A DNA stretch of 64,000 nt from Chryseobacterium soli (GCF_000737705.1 NZ_JPRH01000009.1:1-64000); one strand, 5' to 3'. Shown: positions 16,469-26,532, numbered from the stretch's first letter. Notes: generated by a model not told the origin, from the sequence alone. Made by a program: numbers and translations.

Positions 16469-17179
16469 TTATTTGGAGATCAGATCACAAAACCAAAAAA
16501 CATAATCTTCCTCTTTATCTGATGTTTCCGATTTCGGCTTAGGATAGGTTTTTTTTACCGTTTTTCCAATTTCAAAAGGAATGGGAACACTGAACAGAGG
16601 ACCATCAAAGGTAAAAGTATGAAATTCTCCGTTTTCTCCGCAGGGATCTACATTAGGAGGCAAATCACGAATAAAGTCTCTGTCGATAATTCTTCCGGCA
16701 AAACTTTTATCAAGATAGGTTTCGTTCACGCAGGTTACAATTGTTTTAAAGCCAAGGTCTAAAAATTCATGGATGAGGTCTACTGTATTTTGTTTCCAGA
16801 GGGGAAAAACGGCTTCTATCCCGATGGATTTTAATTGTTCTTCGCGGTATTGGCGGAGATCCTCCAGAAAGATATCTCCAAAAACAGAATGGCTGATTCC
16901 CCGGGATTTTATTTCCATCATGGTATTGCTCATGATTTCACGGTACTGCTCCATGGATGGTTCTTTCGGAATTTCCATTTTTATTAAAGGGATGCCTATG
17001 CTATTGGCCTGCTTTTGTAAAAGATCGATATGCACTCCATGCATTGAAATCCGCTGGTATTCTTCATTAATACTGGTAAGAAGAGAAGTCACTTCATAAC
17101 GATCCTCCTGTAAAATTTTATAGAGAGCCAGCGCAGAATCTTTTCCACTGCTCCAGTTGAATACCGCTTTTGGTTTCAT
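16469..17179 (-). CDS. Dph6-like ATP-pyrophosphatase (diphthine-ammonia ligase family)
   Basis: 236 aa. The N-terminal PP-loop WSSGKDSALAL (Ser10-Gly12-Lys13-Asp14-Ser15) is the adenylating site of N-type ATP pyrophosphatases. Further family marks are SVFGDIFLEDLR and the ending DPCGENGEFHTFTFDGPLF. In archaea and eukaryotes Dph6 amidates diphthine; bacteria lack diphthamide, so the bacterial reaction is a different adenylation or amidation that is not established. It stands alone with no obvious partner gene and is followed by the 17238 gene on the same strand, which ends upstream. Confidence 0.85.
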   Translation of the reverse strand: MKPKAVFNWSSGKDSALALYKILQEDRYEVTSLLTSINEEYQRISMHGVHIDLLQKQANSIGIPLIKMEIPKEPSMEQYREIMSNTMMEIKSRGISHSVFGDIFLEDLRQYREEQLKSIGIEAVFPLWKQNTVDLIHEFLDLGFKTIVTCVNETYLDKSFAGRIIDRDFIRDLPPNVDPCGENGEFHTFTFDGPLFSVPIPFEIGKTVKKTYPKPKSETSDKEEDYVFWFCDLISK

Positions 17180-17196
17180 AAGGTTTCGGAATTAAA

Positions 17197-17224
17197 ATAA
17201 AAATCTTCCTGATTGCAGGAAGAT
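17197..17224 (-). terminator. Terminator after the 17238 gene
   Basis: A 9-bp stem ATCTTCCTG (17203-17211) / CAGGAAGAT (17216-17224), loop 4 nt, followed on the minus strand by TTTTTATTTT. It separates the 17238 transcript from the Dph6-like gene downstream. Confidence 0.75.
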
Positions 17225-17237
17225 GTATGCATAAGGT

Positions 17238-18284
17238 TTATAATTTTTCTGCCTTTTCTACTTCTTTAATCGGGATCAATGCCCCGTTCATATAATCTAC
17301 TTTGAGCTCAAAAGGATAGGCGGTGGTGCCGGAAGCAATTAGGCCGCCGACAATTCCAAAAAAGACAGCTGCTGTAATCACATTGCCCGTTTTTGCAGTG
17401 CCTTTTACCTTGCCGATAAAGTAAAAATCACCGTCTCTCTTTTCAGCCTTTGTGAATAAGTTTTCAACAGGAACATAAATATAAGGGATTCCCTGATAGA
17501 CTACGGCGTAAGTATCGTTTTTCTTAACTTCTTTTTCTTTGCCGTCCATTATCTCATATATTTTAATGATCTTAGACGACTTCCCGTAAAATTTTGGATT
17601 AACCACCTCTTTGTCCGGTATCTGGTTTTTAAAAGAATGATAATCTTTGTAAAGTCCGTCTTTTAAGACTTCCGAACTGTAAAGACTCAATTTCTGCTTT
17701 TCAATATCATCGAAATTTCTGATGTCCTCCAGTGTATAATGATTGGTTTCTGGTGCTTTTTTGGAGATGTTTTTACTGATGAAATTGCTTACCATCTCAC
17801 TTCCTTTCTTCATGGTGGCTTTGGTAACGTCCATTGAAGAGTGATCAATGACAGAATCTATTGTATCAAGATAGGAATAGGTTCCATCATCGTTTTTTGC
17901 AAATAAATAGGCCTGGAAATAGCAGTAACCATGCTCACTGAATGCTCCGGTGACTTCTGCAAAATAAAGTTGTTTAAGATGCATAACGATTGTTCCATTT
18001 TCAGCATCAGCACCGTTAATATGCTGTAAGAGATTCTGAAACTGATTCTGCAAACTGTTTGTGGGAACCACTCTCGCTTTGGCATTGAAAGCACCTTTCT
18101 GTACAATTCCAAGAGAAGTAGTGTCTATCCTGTTATCGATTAATGTAATGGTTTTATAATAACTTTTCTCCAGCTTCTGATCAGGAAGACTGATGGTGAA
18201 ATCTTCTACCCGTTTTTGGGAAAATAGCAAGACGGTAAAGCATAACACAATGAGTAATTGAGTTTTTTGTAGGATGTTTTTCAT
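17238..18284 (-). CDS. Exported protein of unknown function
   Basis: 348 aa. The signal peptide spans about residues 1-22 (LLIVLCFTVLLFSQ). The body is mixed alpha/beta with no motif I recognise; PKFYGKSSKIIKIYEIMDGK and NDTYAVVYQGIPYIYVP are typical stretches. Near the C-terminus a Gly- and Val-rich hydrophobic segment (NVITAAVFFGIVGGLIASG, about 303-321) could be a membrane helix, followed by a short charged tail. It may therefore be a periplasmic domain anchored by a late helix. It precedes a separate terminator at 17197-17224 and follows an unrelated gene at 18379. Confidence 0.65.
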   Translation of the reverse strand: MKNILQKTQLLIVLCFTVLLFSQKRVEDFTISLPDQKLEKSYYKTITLIDNRIDTTSLGIVQKGAFNAKARVVPTNSLQNQFQNLLQHINGADAENGTIVMHLKQLYFAEVTGAFSEHGYCYFQAYLFAKNDDGTYSYLDTIDSVIDHSSMDVTKATMKKGSEMVSNFISKNISKKAPETNHYTLEDIRNFDDIEKQKLSLYSSEVLKDGLYKDYHSFKNQIPDKEVVNPKFYGKSSKIIKIYEIMDGKEKEVKKNDTYAVVYQGIPYIYVPVENLFTKAEKRDGDFYFIGKVKGTAKTGNVITAAVFFGIVGGLIASGTTAYPFELKVDYMNGALIPIKEVEKAEKL

Positions 18285-18378
18285 GGTATTATATAAAATG
18301 GATGTTTTCTAACTACTAAAATAGAAAAATCCGTTAAATCTTAGAATAGAATTCATTTTTTTAACAATTCAAACTTTT

Positions 18379-19257
18379 TTAGTGAGAGTATGATAGAATA
18401 ATTCCGTCTTCGAGATGATATTCTTTTCCGAGTAATTCTTCTGCATAGATTTCTGATAAGTAATAAGAAGTTATGGAACTATTGTTTTTATTATTTTCGT
18501 AATCTTCAAAAGAGATTTCTGCTCCATCCAGAAAACAGAGTGTTGTGTTCTTTCTGGGCTTAAACTCAATTTTTTTTGCCTTGTCCAGATTCGCATATAA
18601 AATCGTTTCGTCTTCTCTGTTTCTTTTATCACTGAAAACATAAAAGCGATCAGGATTTGGTGTTTGAGGTTCATTGGATTGAGTTTCAAATACCATAATG
18701 TTTTTAAAGCCAAGATCATATTCCGGAACAGATACACTGTAAGAAGCACTGTATCTTTTTGCCAGGGTGAGAATTTGTATTCTTTCAGCTTGTTGTAAGG
18801 TCTCCTTACTTCCTGAATATCTGATGCTTACTGTTTTAGTTTCTGGCCTGTAAAATTTCCAGTCTTTGTCAGGTTCGTAATCAGGGTCTCTTATGGCATA
18901 AATAATAGCTCCAATTTCAATATTTGAGTCGAGTGTATCTGTTTTAGCTTTCTGTGCATTAAGGTTAGGCGTAAGCATGGCCGCCAAAAATACGCCGCCA
19001 GCAATTTTCCTGAAAGGGAACTGGAAAAAATTGTAGTGGGTATCTGGATGCTCTGGAGTGGAATATAATCTTTTAGACTGTATTCTTCCACAGATGGATT
19101 CATTTTCTTTTAATAATGAGTGGATTTCAGTGTCTGTTTTATCGGTTAAATCAAATACTTTTTTTGTACATAAGTCACAAAACTTCCCTCCGGAAACATT
19201 TTGCATGTTATCCCATTTTTGTTCGCAGGGAGCGGGGATCTGAAATTCGTTCTCCAT
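18379..19257 (-). CDS. Membrane-anchored protein with N-terminal Cys motif domain
   Basis: 292 aa. Residues about 1-65 carry the pattern C-x2-KWDNM ... GKFCDLCTKKVFDLT ... ICGR. The C-x2-C pair plus flanking cysteines suggest a metal-binding module that I recognise as recurrent at the N-terminus of otherwise different flavobacterial envelope proteins. A hydrophobic segment (about 82-98, IAGGVFLAAMLTP) and an Ala-Gln cleavage-like site (NLNAQ) follow; the rest (about 105-292) would be periplasmic and matches nothing I know. The arrangement of a cytosolic Cys module before the membrane helix is unusual for an exported protein. Confidence 0.6.
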   Translation of the reverse strand: MENEFQIPAPCEQKWDNMQNVSGGKFCDLCTKKVFDLTDKTDTEIHSLLKENESICGRIQSKRLYSTPEHPDTHYNFFQFPFRKIAGGVFLAAMLTPNLNAQKAKTDTLDSNIEIGAIIYAIRDPDYEPDKDWKFYRPETKTVSIRYSGSKETLQQAERIQILTLAKRYSASYSVSVPEYDLGFKNIMVFETQSNEPQTPNPDRFYVFSDKRNREDETILYANLDKAKKIEFKPRKNTTLCFLDGAEISFEDYENNKNNSSITSYYLSEIYAEELLGKEYHLEDGIILSYSH

Positions 19258-19333
19258 GATAAGTTTTTATATCCTTAAAAATACAAAAAAAATAGATTGA
19301 GATTTCATATTTCGCTGCATTCTGAAAGTAATA

Positions 19334-19364
19334 AAAAAACCTCAAAGAATTTCTTTGAGGTTTT
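19334..19364 (-). terminator. Terminator after icmF
   Basis: A 12-bp perfect stem AACCTCAAAGAA/TTCTTTGAGGTT around 19338-19363, flanked by A on the plus side so that the minus-strand transcript ends in a T run, 28 nt beyond the icmF stop. Confidence 0.8.
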
Positions 19365-19392
19365 ACTTTATCAATTGTTTGTCCGACCCGGA

Positions 19393-22300
19393 CTACATGT
19401 TTCTTCTGTATTTACCGCCTACTTCAAACAAAGCATTGGTAATCTGTCCCAGAGAACAGTATTTTACCGCATCCATCATGACATGGAATAAGTTCTGCTG
19501 GTTGATGGCAGCATATTGTAATGTTTTTAAAGCAGCTTCTGATTTATCTTCATTAGATCGTTGGAAATTATGAAGGGTTTCAATCTGAACCTGTTTTTCT
19601 TCCTCCGTAGAACGGATTACTTCTCCCGGACGAACCGTTGGTGAACCATCTTTTCCAAGGAAAGTATTTACCCCGATGATCGGATATTCTCCGGTATGTT
19701 TCAGCCATTCGTAATGCATTGATTCTTCCTGGATTTTTGAACGCTGGTACATAGTTTCCATTGCACCCAGCACACCACCTCTCTCGGTAATTCTGTCAAA
19801 TTCTGCATACACAGCTTCTTCCACAAGATCCGTTAATTCTTCAATAATAAATGAACCTTGAAGTGGATTTTCGTTTTTCGCTAGCCCTAATTCTTTATTA
19901 ATGATCAACTGAATGGCCATCGCTCTTCTTACAGACTGCTCAGTCGGAGTCGTAATTGCCTCGTCATACGCATTGGTGTGAAGTGAATTACAGTTATCAT
20001 AGATCGCATAAAGCGCCTGAAGCGTTGTTCTGATATCGTTGAAATCAATTTCCTGAGCGTGAAGTGAACGTCCCGAAGTCTGGATGTGATATTTCAACAT
20101 CTGGCTTCTTTCGTCTGCTCCGTATTTCAGTTTCATTGCTTTTGCCCAGATTCTTCTTGCCACACGTCCGATCACTGAATATTCAGGGTCGATACCGTTG
20201 GAGAAGAAGAATGATAGGTTAGGGGCGAAATCATTGATATCCATTCCTCTTGACAAATAATATTCAACATATGTGAAACCATTTGCTAAGGTAAATGCTA
20301 ACTGTGACACCGGATTGGCGCCCGCTTCTGCAATATGATATCCTGAAATAGAAACCGAGTAGAAGTTTCTTACTTTTTCTGTGATAAAGTATTCCTGAAC
20401 GTCACCCATTAATCTTAAGGCGAATTCAGTAGAGAAAATACAGGTATTCTGAGCCTGGTCTTCTTTTAAAATGTCAGCCTGAACAGTTCCACGAACGGTC
20501 GCAATCGTTTTGGCCTTAATTTCAGCGTAAGCTTCAGCCGGAATAACTTCATCTCCGGTAATTCCTAACAGTTTTAGTCCCAATCCATTATTGGATGGTG
20601 GTAATTCTCCGTTATATTTTGGTCTTTCTAAGCCTTTATCGTCAAATTTTGCTTTTAAAACGGCTTCAACTTTAGCTTCTAACTTATGTTCAGCAATATA
20701 TTTTTCAACGTTCTGATCGATGGCAGCATTCATGAAGAAAGCCAGCAGCATCGGAGCCGGTCCGTTGATCGTCATGGAAACTGAAGTCATTGCATTCACC
20801 AGATCAAATCCGGAATACAGTTTTTTAGCATCATCTAATGTAGCAATAGAAACTCCCGCATTTCCAATTTTACCATAAATATCCGGTGGCAGCGCAGGAT
20901 CCTGACCGTATAACGTTACAGAGTCAAACGCTGTTGAAAGACGTTTTGCATCCATTTCCGCAGAAACATAGTGGAATCTTCTGTTGGTTCTTTCAGGACC
21001 CCCTTCTCCGGCGAACATTCTTGTCGGATCTTCTCCTGTTCTTTTGAATGGATAAATTCCGGCAGTGTAAGGAAATGCTCCCGGAAGGTTTTCCTGGCCC
21101 TTCCATTGGATCAGATCACCCCAGTCCGTATATTTAGGTAAGGCAATTTTTGGAATTTTAAGATGGGATAAAGATTCTGTTGAGGTTTCCACTTTAATCT
21201 CTTTTCCACGAACAAAATAGGAATAAAACTCAGCTTTGAAAGCCTGTTTTGTATCATCCCAGTTTTTTAAGAAATCGATATTTTCCTGTTGAAGGTCTTT
21301 TTCTGCCTTTTGATATTCAGCGTCTAATGTTTCATTGGAAAGGAAGCTCTTCACCCCTTCAATATGATACATTTTTCTTGCTAATTCAGCCTGTTTTTCA
21401 ACATTGGCGTCATACTGTCTGTTGTTTTCAACGATTTCAGAAAGATAACGAACTCTTTTTGGAGGAATGATAGTTACTTCTTCCGTAATCTCCTGTTCAA
21501 CAAAACCTTGTAAGTTTAACCCTGAAAATTTATCATTTACTTTTTCAACTAATCTGTTGTATAATTCTGTTGTCCCATGATCATTGAACTGAGATGCTTT
21601 TGTGGCATATACCGGCATATCGTCCAACGGACTTTCCCATAAAAGATGGTTTCTCTGGAACTGTTTTCTAACGGCTTGAAGGGCGTCTAAAGCACCACGC
21701 TTGTCAGATTTATTTAAAGCCACAAGATCTGCATAATCCAGCATGTCGATTTTCTCCAGCTGTGTAGAAGCTCCATATTCAGGAGTCATCACATACATGG
21801 AAACATCTGCAAAATCCGAAACTTCTGAACCGGATTGACCAATCCCCGAAGTTTCCAGAATGATGACATCCGGATGAGCCAGTTTCAACACATTCAATGC
21901 TGAATGGATGAACGGAGAAACAGAAACGTTGTTTTCTCTTGTCGCCATTGAACGCATATACACTCTTGGGTCATTGATCGCGTTCATACGGATCCTGTCT
22001 CCCAGTAATGCACCTCCTGTTTTCTTTTTGGAAGGGTCAATAGAGATGATAGCAATTTTTTTATCGGTATTGGAACGTAAGAAACGTCTTACCAGTTCGT
22101 CAGTTAAAGAAGATTTTCCTGCCCCTCCTGTACCTGTGATCCCAATGATTGGAATGTTGATTTCTTTTGATCTTTCATCAATCGCTTTTACCAGTTCCGG
22201 TTTTTCCTCTGAAAAGTTTTCAACAGCGGAAATAATTTTGGCAATACTGGTAGAGTTTTCAAAATTGATGGCATCCAGGTCATCTGTTGTTACGTCTTTT

Positions 22301-22740
22301 CCTGTTGAAAAATCCGAGCGCTTCACCAGGTCATCAATCATTCCCTGAAGTCCAAGCTCACGCCCGTCATCCGGAGAATAAATCCTGTCGATTCCGTACG
22401 CCATAATATCGTCGATTTCCTCAGGAAGGATTACACCGCCTCCGCCTCCGAAAATCTTAATCTGGGGCGAATTTTTTTCCCTTAAAAGGTCATAAATATA
22501 TTTGAAATATTCATTGTGGCCTCCTTGGTATGAGGTTAAAGCAATGGCATTAGCATCTTCCTGGATCGCTGTATTTACAACTTCCTCTGCTGATTTATCG
22601 TGTCCAAGGTGGATAACTTCGCATCCTGTTCCCTGAATAACACGGCGCATGATATTAATCGCTGCATCATGTCCGTCGAATAATGACGCTGCTGTCACAA
22701 TTCGCACTTTGTTTTTAGGAGTATATTTTTGGGTTTCCAT
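19393..22740 (-). CDS. icmF: Fused isobutyryl-CoA mutase IcmF
   Basis: 1115 aa from the ATG at 22740 ([10 protein letters not shown]); an upstream ATG adds ten unlikely residues. IcmF is an adenosylcobalamin enzyme that interconverts isobutyryl-CoA and n-butyryl-CoA, with its G-protein chaperone built in. Domain order: cobalamin-binding domain (about 10-140) with the base-off His in FDGHDAA (Asp22-His24); MeaB-type GTPase with Walker A GTGGAGKS (203-210), and the NKSD guanine-specificity motif later; linker; mutase barrel from about residue 530 with [20 protein letters not shown] and [16 protein letters not shown]. The cobalamin motif ends Ala-Ala where methylmalonyl-CoA mutase has Arg-Gly, consistent with the IcmF branch. 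Stands alone with a strong terminator. Confidence 0.92.
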   Translation of the reverse strand: METQKYTPKNKVRIVTAASLFDGHDAAINIMRRVIQGTGCEVIHLGHDKSAEEVVNTAIQEDANAIALTSYQGGHNEYFKYIYDLLREKNSPQIKIFGGGGGVILPEEIDDIMAYGIDRIYSPDDGRELGLQGMIDDLVKRSDFSTGKDVTTDDLDAINFENSTSIAKIISAVENFSEEKPELVKAIDERSKEINIPIIGITGTGGAGKSSLTDELVRRFLRSNTDKKIAIISIDPSKKKTGGALLGDRIRMNAINDPRVYMRSMATRENNVSVSPFIHSALNVLKLAHPDVIILETSGIGQSGSEVSDFADVSMYVMTPEYGASTQLEKIDMLDYADLVALNKSDKRGALDALQAVRKQFQRNHLLWESPLDDMPVYATKASQFNDHGTTELYNRLVEKVNDKFSGLNLQGFVEQEITEEVTIIPPKRVRYLSEIVENNRQYDANVEKQAELARKMYHIEGVKSFLSNETLDAEYQKAEKDLQQENIDFLKNWDDTKQAFKAEFYSYFVRGKEIKVETSTESLSHLKIPKIALPKYTDWGDLIQWKGQENLPGAFPYTAGIYPFKRTGEDPTRMFAGEGGPERTNRRFHYVSAEMDAKRLSTAFDSVTLYGQDPALPPDIYGKIGNAGVSIATLDDAKKLYSGFDLVNAMTSVSMTINGPAPMLLAFFMNAAIDQNVEKYIAEHKLEAKVEAVLKAKFDDKGLERPKYNGELPPSNNGLGLKLLGITGDEVIPAEAYAEIKAKTIATVRGTVQADILKEDQAQNTCIFSTEFALRLMGDVQEYFITEKVRNFYSVSISGYHIAEAGANPVSQLAFTLANGFTYVEYYLSRGMDINDFAPNLSFFFSNGIDPEYSVIGRVARRIWAKAMKLKYGADERSQMLKYHIQTSGRSLHAQEIDFNDIRTTLQALYAIYDNCNSLHTNAYDEAITTPTEQSVRRAMAIQLIINKELGLAKNENPLQGSFIIEELTDLVEEAVYAEFDRITERGGVLGAMETMYQRSKIQEESMHYEWLKHTGEYPIIGVNTFLGKDGSPTVRPGEVIRSTEEEKQVQIETLHNFQRSNEDKSEAALKTLQYAAINQQNLFHVMMDAVKYCSLGQITNALFEVGGKYRRNM

Positions 22741-22899
22741 AAAAAATCTAGAAAATTTCTGAATTACCAAATATAATAATAAAATAAGAACCCGATTTTA
22801 TTATTTAAATGATTGATAAATAGATTTTTAATTCTTTTTTACGAATTGGATTTTCTCCTTGTAAACAAACATTCGTTTAGAAATGATGGGTAAATTCTT

Positions 22900-22907
22900 T
22901 ATTTTTG
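22900..22907 (+). promoter_or_regulatory. -7 box TATTTTTG before the small membrane protein gene
   Basis: It matches TAnnTTTG and lies 17 nt before the ATG at 22925. It falls inside the longer reading frame that starts at 22883, which argues for the internal start. Confidence 0.45.
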
Positions 22908-22924
22908 CGACATATTTTAAAGAT

Positions 22925-23257
22925 ATGCAAAAAGCCTTGATGTATTTCGCTTTAGGAACGGTAGTCAGTTTCCTTATTAGTTATTTTTTCCTGAGTACCG
23001 AAAATATCGGCTTAGATTTGTATTACGCAGTAGCTTTCGGCGCTGCCTGGGGACTGGCCTATTACCTGGATACCCCCAATTTTTCATTGCCTAAGAAACT
23101 TGGATTGTCTTTTGCCGCTATGGCCGTTTTCGTATTAATAGGTAGCCTTATTTTTACAGTACAGCTGGCGGTGCCTTCCATCCTGAAATTTTCAACGGTT
23201 TTTGTAGCCTATTATTTAATTGCAAGCTTCAGAGGAAGCAAATCACTGCGCCGCTAA
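22925..23257 (+). CDS. Small integral membrane protein, unknown
   Basis: 110 aa from the ATG at 22925 (MQKALMYFALGTVVSFLISY). Four hydrophobic segments can be seen (about 5-22, 30-45, 56-76 and 82-98), so most of the protein is membrane. No motif points to a function. The start is chosen because a -7 box lies between it and the earlier ATG at 22883. The stop codon interlocks by 4 nt with that of the convergent DUF3667 gene. Divergent from icmF, with a 184-bp gap. Confidence 0.7.
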   Translation: MQKALMYFALGTVVSFLISYFFLSTENIGLDLYYAVAFGAAWGLAYYLDTPNFSLPKKLGLSFAAMAVFVLIGSLIFTVQLAVPSILKFSTVFVAYYLIASFRGSKSLRR

Positions 23258-24369
23258 TGGATCATCAGGAAGCTGATTAATCCTAAGCCTACCACCAAAA
23301 AGCAAAAAGCGAAAAAATTGATGAAGAACAGGAAAAATCCAATGATAAAACTTACAAAACCATGTGAGTGGTATACCCTGTGATGGGCAATAAAAAAATA
23401 TCCTATACTATACAAGGCAAGTACATAATAAGAAATGTCGATCAGCACATCAAAAACCTTAATATGGTTGACTAATTTTTGGGTATGTATCAATATAGAT
23501 ATGATGGTGATGACAAATAATAAAAATGAGAAATAGTGGAGCGTGAATACCCCGTGATCAAAATACCACCACTTTTTCTTGTTATGAAAAAACCATAAAA
23601 ATAGGGCGAAAACAGGAAGATAGATAAAAAGGGCTTTCGGCAGATTGTGAAAAGATATTTCATAGAGTTTCTTAAATATCTCTTTCTTAGTGATGCCGCT
23701 CTCTTTCAGTTCAAAGAACTTATGAACAAAAGGAGAGGAGATGTTATATCCTAAGGACGGATTTTTAGCTACGATGGCGTCATATTCTTTAGCATTTCTG
23801 GCACCGGATATCACTGTAGACTCATCTATTCCATGATCTAAATTGAGCTCGTCTTCCAGATCAGTTGCCTTTGCATTCTCTGCGAGTGTTTTATTTATTT
23901 TCGCAATAGTTGCAGAATCTTCTTTTGAAACATTCTCATTGTTCTTTTTGATGGCTCCATTAATTCGAGCTGTAGTAATAGCGTTTATACTGTCTTTTTT
24001 CTTCTTGTCATGAAGGGTTGGAGCCGTTTCTTTATGATTGGAACCAAAATTCATCAATGGAAAAAGCGAAAACATGAAAAAGGTAATGAAACTTATAAAT
24101 ATATAGAGCTTAACAGGAGGAACATACAGCTGCCTCTTCCCTTCGAGGTAAATTGAAGTGAGCTTCCCGGGACGGAACAGAAGATTTTTAATGGTCTTCC
24201 AGAACTGTCCGTCATAATGCGTGAAATCTTCAATAAAGTGGGTGAACAGATAATGAAATACCTGTTTTGGCTCTGTGTTTTCCTGTCCGCAATGGGTACA
24301 GAATCTTTCTTCGACTTGATGTCCGCAGTTCAGACAGGTTTTATCTTCTCTAATTTTTCCGTGGCTCAT
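23254..24369 (-). CDS. DUF3667 membrane protein with N-terminal zinc ribbon
   Basis: 371 aa. An N-terminal zinc ribbon (Cys12, Cys15, Cys24, Cys27 in CLNCGHQVEERFCTHCG) is followed by the DUF3667 signature FTHYDGQFWKTIKNLLFRPG and LEGKRQLYVPPVKLYIF. One membrane segment follows at about 90-110, then a charged, helical loop of about 120 residues, then about four more C-terminal segments. The family is common in Bacteroidota and has no known function; the ribbon suggests binding to a partner protein or nucleic acid at the membrane. A TATATTTG box lies just upstream. Its stop overlaps the convergent gene at 22925 by 4 nt. Confidence 0.85.
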   Translation of the reverse strand: MSHGKIREDKTCLNCGHQVEERFCTHCGQENTEPKQVFHYLFTHFIEDFTHYDGQFWKTIKNLLFRPGKLTSIYLEGKRQLYVPPVKLYIFISFITFFMFSLFPLMNFGSNHKETAPTLHDKKKKDSINAITTARINGAIKKNNENVSKEDSATIAKINKTLAENAKATDLEDELNLDHGIDESTVISGARNAKEYDAIVAKNPSLGYNISSPFVHKFFELKESGITKKEIFKKLYEISFHNLPKALFIYLPVFALFLWFFHNKKKWWYFDHGVFTLHYFSFLLFVITIISILIHTQKLVNHIKVFDVLIDISYYVLALYSIGYFFIAHHRVYHSHGFVSFIIGFFLFFINFFAFCFLVVGLGLISFLMIH

Positions 24370-24460
24370 GGATATTGGAATTTAGCGCAAATATAATTAT
24401 TTCGCACTATAAAAAACAGAATTGCTAAGCCGGTAAGGGAATGTTTAAAAGAAAGTTAAT

Positions 24461-24494
24461 AAAGTAAGAGTTTAGTAACCAAACTCTTTACTTT
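24461..24494. repeat. Hairpin in the divergent region
   Basis: Arms AAAGTAAGAGTTT (24461-24473) and AAACTCTTTACTTT (24481-24494) pair with a single bulge around a 7-nt loop. No gene ends here and no clear T run follows on either strand, so it may be a remnant terminator, a small RNA end or a binding site. Confidence 0.4.
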
Positions 24495-24640
24495 ATCACC
24501 TGTGTTTTTAGAATCTTCTAAAAATGTTTTTTTTCATCGAAATTCATTTTACAATATTTATGCCAAATAATTAAGATCGTTAAGGTCTATAGTGTTACTA
24601 AAGGATATACGAATTGGGAAACATAAAGTAAAATATGTTT

Positions 24641-24669
24641 TTGGGTTACAAAAATTATATGTACCTTTG
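24641..24669 (+). promoter_or_regulatory. Promoter of rplM-rpsI
   Basis: A -33-like TTG (24641-24643) and a perfect -7 box TACCTTTG (24662-24669) are spaced by 18 bp, fitting the Bacteroidota housekeeping consensus. The expected transcription start is near 24673, giving a leader of about 40 nt before the GTG start. Confidence 0.65.
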
Positions 24670-24714
24670 CACACCCTTATGGGGAAAATTATGTTTAATC
24701 TTTAACTAAAACGT

Positions 24715-25170
24715 GTGAATACATTAAGTTACAAAACTGTTTCAGCGAACAAAGCTACTGCTAATAAAGAATGGGTTGTGGTAGACGCTGAAGGACAACC
24801 ATTGGGAAGACTAGCTTCTCAGGTTGCAAAGATTTTGAGAGGTAAGCACAAAACAAACTTTACACCTCACGTAGATTGTGGTGATAACGTTATTGTTTTG
24901 AATGCTGGGAAAATTACGCTTTCCGGAAACAAGTGGGCTGATAAGACTTACATCTGGCATACAGGTTATCCTGGTGGACAGAAGTTTATGACAGCTGCTG
25001 AACTTCAAAAGAAAGATTCTTTAAAAGTATTGGAAAAATCTGTAAAAGGTATGCTTCCAAAAAACAGATTAGGATCTGCATTGCTTAAAAACCTTTATTT
25101 ATATGAAGGAACTGAGCATAAGCATGAAGCTCAACAGCCTACAACAATTAATATTAACGAATTTAAATAA
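24715..25170 (+). CDS. rplM: 50S ribosomal protein L13
   Basis: 151 aa with a GTG start at 24715 ([19 protein letters not shown] follows). L13 is an early-assembling protein of the large subunit. Family marks: [16 protein letters not shown] at the N-terminus, the [18 protein letters not shown] core and [16 protein letters not shown] near the C-terminus. First gene of rplM-rpsI, with S9 starting 8 nt after its stop. The promoter at 24641-24669 is one of the clearest in the window. Confidence 0.97.
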   Translation: MNTLSYKTVSANKATANKEWVVVDAEGQPLGRLASQVAKILRGKHKTNFTPHVDCGDNVIVLNAGKITLSGNKWADKTYIWHTGYPGGQKFMTAAELQKKDSLKVLEKSVKGMLPKNRLGSALLKNLYLYEGTEHKHEAQQPTTININEFK

Positions 25171-25178
25171 TTATTAAT

Positions 25179-25565
25179 ATGTCTATAGTTCACAAAATCG
25201 GAAGAAGAAAAACTGCCGTAGCAAGAGTTTATATGAGACCAGGTACTGGTAACATCAAAGTAAACGGTAAAGATGCTAGCGAGTATTTCTCTACAGACGT
25301 AATGGTTTACAAATTGAACCAACCGTTTATCCTTTCTGAAACTGTTGGTCAGTATGACGTTACCGTAAATGTTTTCGGTGGTGGTAATACAGGTCAAGCA
25401 GAAGCTATCAGATTAGGTATTTCAAGAGCTTTATGCGAAATCAACGCTGAGTTCAGATTAGCATTGAAGCCTGCTGGTTTACTTACAAGAGATGCAAGAA
25501 TGGTGGAAAGAAAGAAACCAGGTCAGAAAAAAGCAAGAAAGAGATTCCAGTTCTCAAAACGTTAA
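25179..25565 (+). CDS. rpsI: 30S ribosomal protein S9
   Basis: 128 aa. S9 sits in the small-subunit head; its C-terminal tail ([12 protein letters not shown]) reaches the P-site tRNA and ends in the conserved Lys-Arg. [16 protein letters not shown] and [19 protein letters not shown] are family motifs. Cotranscribed with rplM. A gap of 182 bp separates it from rpsB. Confidence 0.97.
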   Translation: MSIVHKIGRRKTAVARVYMRPGTGNIKVNGKDASEYFSTDVMVYKLNQPFILSETVGQYDVTVNVFGGGNTGQAEAIRLGISRALCEINAEFRLALKPAGLLTRDARMVERKKPGQKKARKRFQFSKR

Positions 25566-25747
25566 TTTTCAGACTTCAGGTACTGGGTTTCAGATTTCAG
25601 AATTTTTTCTGTCTGTTATCTTATATCTAAAATCTATTTATCAAAACAAAAAATTGCCCGTTACGTTTAGCATCCAAACACTTCTCCCATCTAAAGAAGT
25701 TGTTGATTGCATAAGAAGCGGAAAGTAAACTAACAAAAACAGAAAAC
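25566..25747 (+). other. rpsI-rpsB spacer with imperfect short repeats
   Basis: A 182-bp gap. Its first part repeats a TTTCAGAnTTCAG-like unit (25567-25602) and is followed by AT-rich sequence. No terminator hairpin is visible, so read-through from rplM-rpsI into rpsB is possible. An open frame crosses the gap from rpsI but has no gene-like features. Confidence 0.4.
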
Positions 25748-26509
25748 ATGGCAAAAGCAAATGTAAAAGACCTTTTAGAGGCTGGCGTACACTTCGGTCA
25801 CATGACTAGAAAGTGGAACCCAAATATGGCTCCATACATTTTTATGGAGAAAAATGGTATTCACATTGTAGACTTACATAAAACAGCAGTTAAATTGGAT
25901 GAAGCTTGTAGCGCTTTAGAAAAATTAACTTCTGCAGGTAAAAAAGTTCTATTTGTTGCTACTAAGAAGCAAGCAAAAGAAGTAGTTGCAAAACACGCTT
26001 CTGAACTTAATATGCCTTATATTACAGAAAGATGGCCAGGAGGTATGTTAACAAACTTTGTTACAATCAGAAAGGCTGTTAAGAAAATGAACCATATCGA
26101 CAAAATGAAAAAAGACGGTACGTTCGAAACTTTATCTAAAAAAGAAAGACTTCAGGTTGACAGACAAAGAGCTAACTTAGAGAAAAACTTAGGTTCTATC
26201 TCTGACATGGTTCGTCTTCCTTCTGCAATCTTCGTTGTAGATATCATGAGAGAACACATCGCTGTAACTGAAGCTAAGAAATTAGGTATTCCAGTTTTCG
26301 GTATTGTTGATACAAACTCTGACCCTAGAAAAGTTGACTTCGTTATCCCTGGAAACGATGATGCTTCTAAATCTATCGATATGATCTTAAACGTAGTTTC
26401 TGATTCTATCAAAGAAGGGCAGTCTCAAAGAAAAGCTGATAAAGAAAAATCTAAAGAAGAAGGAGAAAAAGTATCTGCGGAAACAGATGCTGATTTCGAT
26501 GCTGAATAA
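25748..26509 (+). CDS. rpsB: 30S ribosomal protein S2
   Basis: 253 aa. VKDLLEAGVHFGHMTRKWNP at the N-terminus and FVATKKQAKEVV, ITERWPGGMLTNF and GIVDTNSDPRKVDFVIPGND in the core identify S2. The C-terminal tail is charged (Lys/Glu-rich), as usual in Bacteroidota. It is followed by a strong terminator at 26533-26566 and not by tsf, its usual neighbour; tsf lies at 43403-44230 on the other strand. Confidence 0.97.
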   Translation: MAKANVKDLLEAGVHFGHMTRKWNPNMAPYIFMEKNGIHIVDLHKTAVKLDEACSALEKLTSAGKKVLFVATKKQAKEVVAKHASELNMPYITERWPGGMLTNFVTIRKAVKKMNHIDKMKKDGTFETLSKKERLQVDRQRANLEKNLGSISDMVRLPSAIFVVDIMREHIAVTEAKKLGIPVFGIVDTNSDPRKVDFVIPGNDDASKSIDMILNVVSDSIKEGQSQRKADKEKSKEEGEKVSAETDADFDAE

Positions 26510-26532
26510 TTAAAAGATTTTCTTTTATATAG

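Larger units (their letters stand above)
24370..24714. other. Divergent intergenic region between DUF3667 gene and rplM
   Basis: 345 bp without a supported gene. On the left, CAAATATA (24388-24395) is a minus-strand -7 box TATATTTG for the DUF3667 gene. In the middle lies a hairpin (24461-24494). On the right is the rplM promoter (24641-24669) and its leader. The rest is AT-rich and shows no further structure I can support. Confidence 0.5.

Noticed and set aside
24670..24717. CACAC (24670-24674) pairs with GTGTG (24713-24717) over the rplM GTG start, suggesting a start-blocking leader fold.
   Set aside because: With a -7 box ending at 24669 the transcript should start near 24673, so most of CACAC is not transcribed; the pairing is also only 5 bp.
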